Of a stretch of 6,601 nt of DNA, positions 5,444 to 6,601 are shown one piece after another. The stretch lies in the NCBI GenBank assembly GCA_002474415.1, contig DLQV01000114.1, positions 21,352 to 27,952 on the forward strand, written 5' to 3'. Within the stretch, counting starts at the first letter, position 1, and the number at the start of each line of letters is the position of its first letter. A program made the translations under genes and the position numbers. The DNA comes from Lachnospiraceae bacterium UBA7598 (GTDB lineage Bacteria > Bacillota > Clostridia > Lachnospirales > Lachnospiraceae). The notes below the pieces were generated by a model that did not search any database, was not told the origin of the DNA, and was given only the letters and a program-made list of their open reading frames with translations.

Positions 5444-6601
5444 TTAATTGTTACGTGCTAATATTTCATTTGCTTCCTTTCGGAATTTTTCTGCCGCTTC
5501 TTTCGTTGTAATCTGTCCGTAATATGCACTGTTCGCACAATCCTGCAGACTCTTTGCCACCTCGGAAATACCCATCGGGTCCGGTGCCGGTGTGTCTCCG
5601 GTATAAGCTTTTACCGTTTCCGCATACTCAAACATTTCCTTCTGTTTCTGATTCAGTTTTCCGGAATTCATCAGCTTTTCTCTTACATTTTTCGGTGTTG
5701 GCACACCACGCTCCGCCATCATGATGTCATTGGATTCCTCTGAATTGATAAACCAGTTAATAAATTTTGCTGCCTCATCTTTTACTTTTGATGACTCTGA
5801 AATGCAAAGCATATAGGACGGCTTATTCCATACGGCTTTGGTATTCGTTTCGGATACTGGTGGAATCGTAACTTTCAAATTATCATTTACCGTACTCAGC
5901 TTGCTTGCATAGTTATTGTTTTCATTAATCATTCCGGCATCTCCTGTTACTACCGGTCCGGACTCCTGTCCAAGAGACTGAAGCTGTGTATATTCATCCG
6001 GATCCGGTTCCGCATCCGCATCCATCAGGTCTTTCCACATATCCAGATAATCCACCAGAATCTGATCATCATCATATCCAAGAGATTTATTATCATCGCT
6101 GAACAGTTTCTGCCCATGCTGTCTTACCCAATAGTTAAATATATTGGTGTCATCCACGCTTCCAGAACAGACACCGTATTTTCCGGTTTTTTCTTTAATC
6201 GTCTTTGCATCTTTTACAAAGTCATCCCAGGTCCATGGATCATCAGGGTCCTGGTTTGGCTCCTCCAGACCGGCTTCTTTAAACACGTCCGGATTGTATC
6301 CGATGGCAATTGTACCGGTACCTCCGACAAGTCCCGCAAGCTTTCCATCTACTTTTCCTGCATTGATATCCGCATCCGCAATCTGCGAAACATCAATGGT
6401 TCCGTCATCCACATAGGACTGCAGATCTGTAATAGAATTATTCTTTGCATAAGTAGAAAGATACAGATAATCCATCTGTACAATATCCGGCATGGAACCG
6501 GAAGCTGCCTGTGTCGAAAGCTTATCAAAATAACCATCCCAGCCCGCCGGAATTGCTTCAAACTTTACATTTGGATGAAGCTCGGTATACTTGTCAAGTA
6601 T
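5444..6601 (-). CDS. Extracellular sugar-binding protein of a CUT1-type ABC transporter (SBP1; partial, lacks N-terminus)
   Basis: The frame is open to the window edge, giving the last 385 residues of a protein that should be about 440-450 long; the signal peptide and lipobox lie outside. It is a close paralogue of SBP2. The block beginning VKFEAIPAGWDGYF (6568-6407) matches SBP2 at 49 of 54 residues, and ESSKVKDEAAKFINWFINSE near the C-terminus is almost identical too. The middle of the protein diverges, including DGKLAGLVGGTGTIAIGYN in place of DGKLVGVPLSTTALAVTYN and a longer acidic segment NQDPDDP before WTWDDF. These changes suggest a different or shifted ligand preference. The gene ends at a strong terminator with no permease after it, so it is either the last gene of an upstream operon or an orphan binding protein using another gene set's permeases. 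An internal ATG at 6493 lies within the conserved domain and is not the start. Confidence 0.94.
   Translation of the reverse strand: MLDKYTELHPNVKFEAIPAGWDGYFDKLSTQAASGSMPDIVQMDYLYLSTYAKNNSITDLQSYVDDGTIDVSQIADADINAGKVDGKLAGLVGGTGTIAIGYNPDVFKEAGLEEPNQDPDDPWTWDDFVKDAKTIKEKTGKYGVCSGSVDDTNIFNYWVRQHGQKLFSDDNKSLGYDDDQILVDYLDMWKDLMDADAEPDPDEYTQLQSLGQESGPVVTGDAGMINENNNYASKLSTVNDNLKVTIPPVSETNTKAVWNKPSYMLCISESSKVKDEAAKFINWFINSEESNDIMMAERGVPTPKNVREKLMNSGKLNQKQKEMFEYAETVKAYTGDTPAPDPMGISEVAKSLQDCANSAYYGQITTKEAAEKFRKEANEILARNN

Noticed and set aside
5444..6493. SBP1 starting at the internal ATG at 6493
   Set aside because: The open frame continues upstream to the window edge with clear matches to SBP2, and the ATG falls within the conserved GSMPDIVQMDY segment, so it is an internal methionine.

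Overview
The window looks like Bacillota DNA, most likely an anaerobic gut-type Clostridia such as Lachnospiraceae. This is inferred from the moderately AT-rich composition, the strong GGAG-type ribosome binding sites, the Gram-positive lipoprotein signal on the binding protein, and the pairing of YesM/YesN-type regulators with a CUT1-type (carbohydrate uptake, MalEFG-like) ABC importer. No species call can be made from the sequence alone. All real genes lie on the minus strand, so transcription runs from high to low coordinates.

In transcription order the layout is as follows. (1) The C-terminal 385 residues of a sugar ABC transporter binding protein (SBP1, 6601-5444), cut off by the window edge, end in a strong intrinsic terminator (about 5434-5392). 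(2) A good sigma-A-like promoter (5372-5344) drives a two-gene regulatory operon: a YesM-type sensor histidine kinase (5322-3565) and an overlapping YesN-type response regulator with an AraC-type DNA-binding domain (3572-2055). This operon ends in an AT-rich intrinsic terminator (2049-1991). (3) A second promoter region (2003-1975), with a perfect -10 and poor -35, precedes a full-length lipoprotein binding protein (SBP2, 1933-587). It is followed by a stable intergenic hairpin (580-550) and the first permease gene (531 to beyond position 1).

The likely system is a signal-responsive oligosaccharide importer. The kinase senses an extracellular cue through its large extracytoplasmic domain and phosphorylates the regulator at Asp55. 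The regulator probably activates the adjacent SBP2-permease operon, whose promoter looks activator-dependent. The substrate is not identifiable from the sequence. The most unusual feature is that two closely related but diverged binding proteins flank the regulatory pair, and the first is cut off by its own terminator with no permease after it. The other notable feature is a pair of mutually exclusive RNA hairpins between SBP2 and the permease that could set the ratio of binding protein to permease. There is no gene-free stretch longer than about 120 bases, and I saw no RNA gene, mobile element or CRISPR array.
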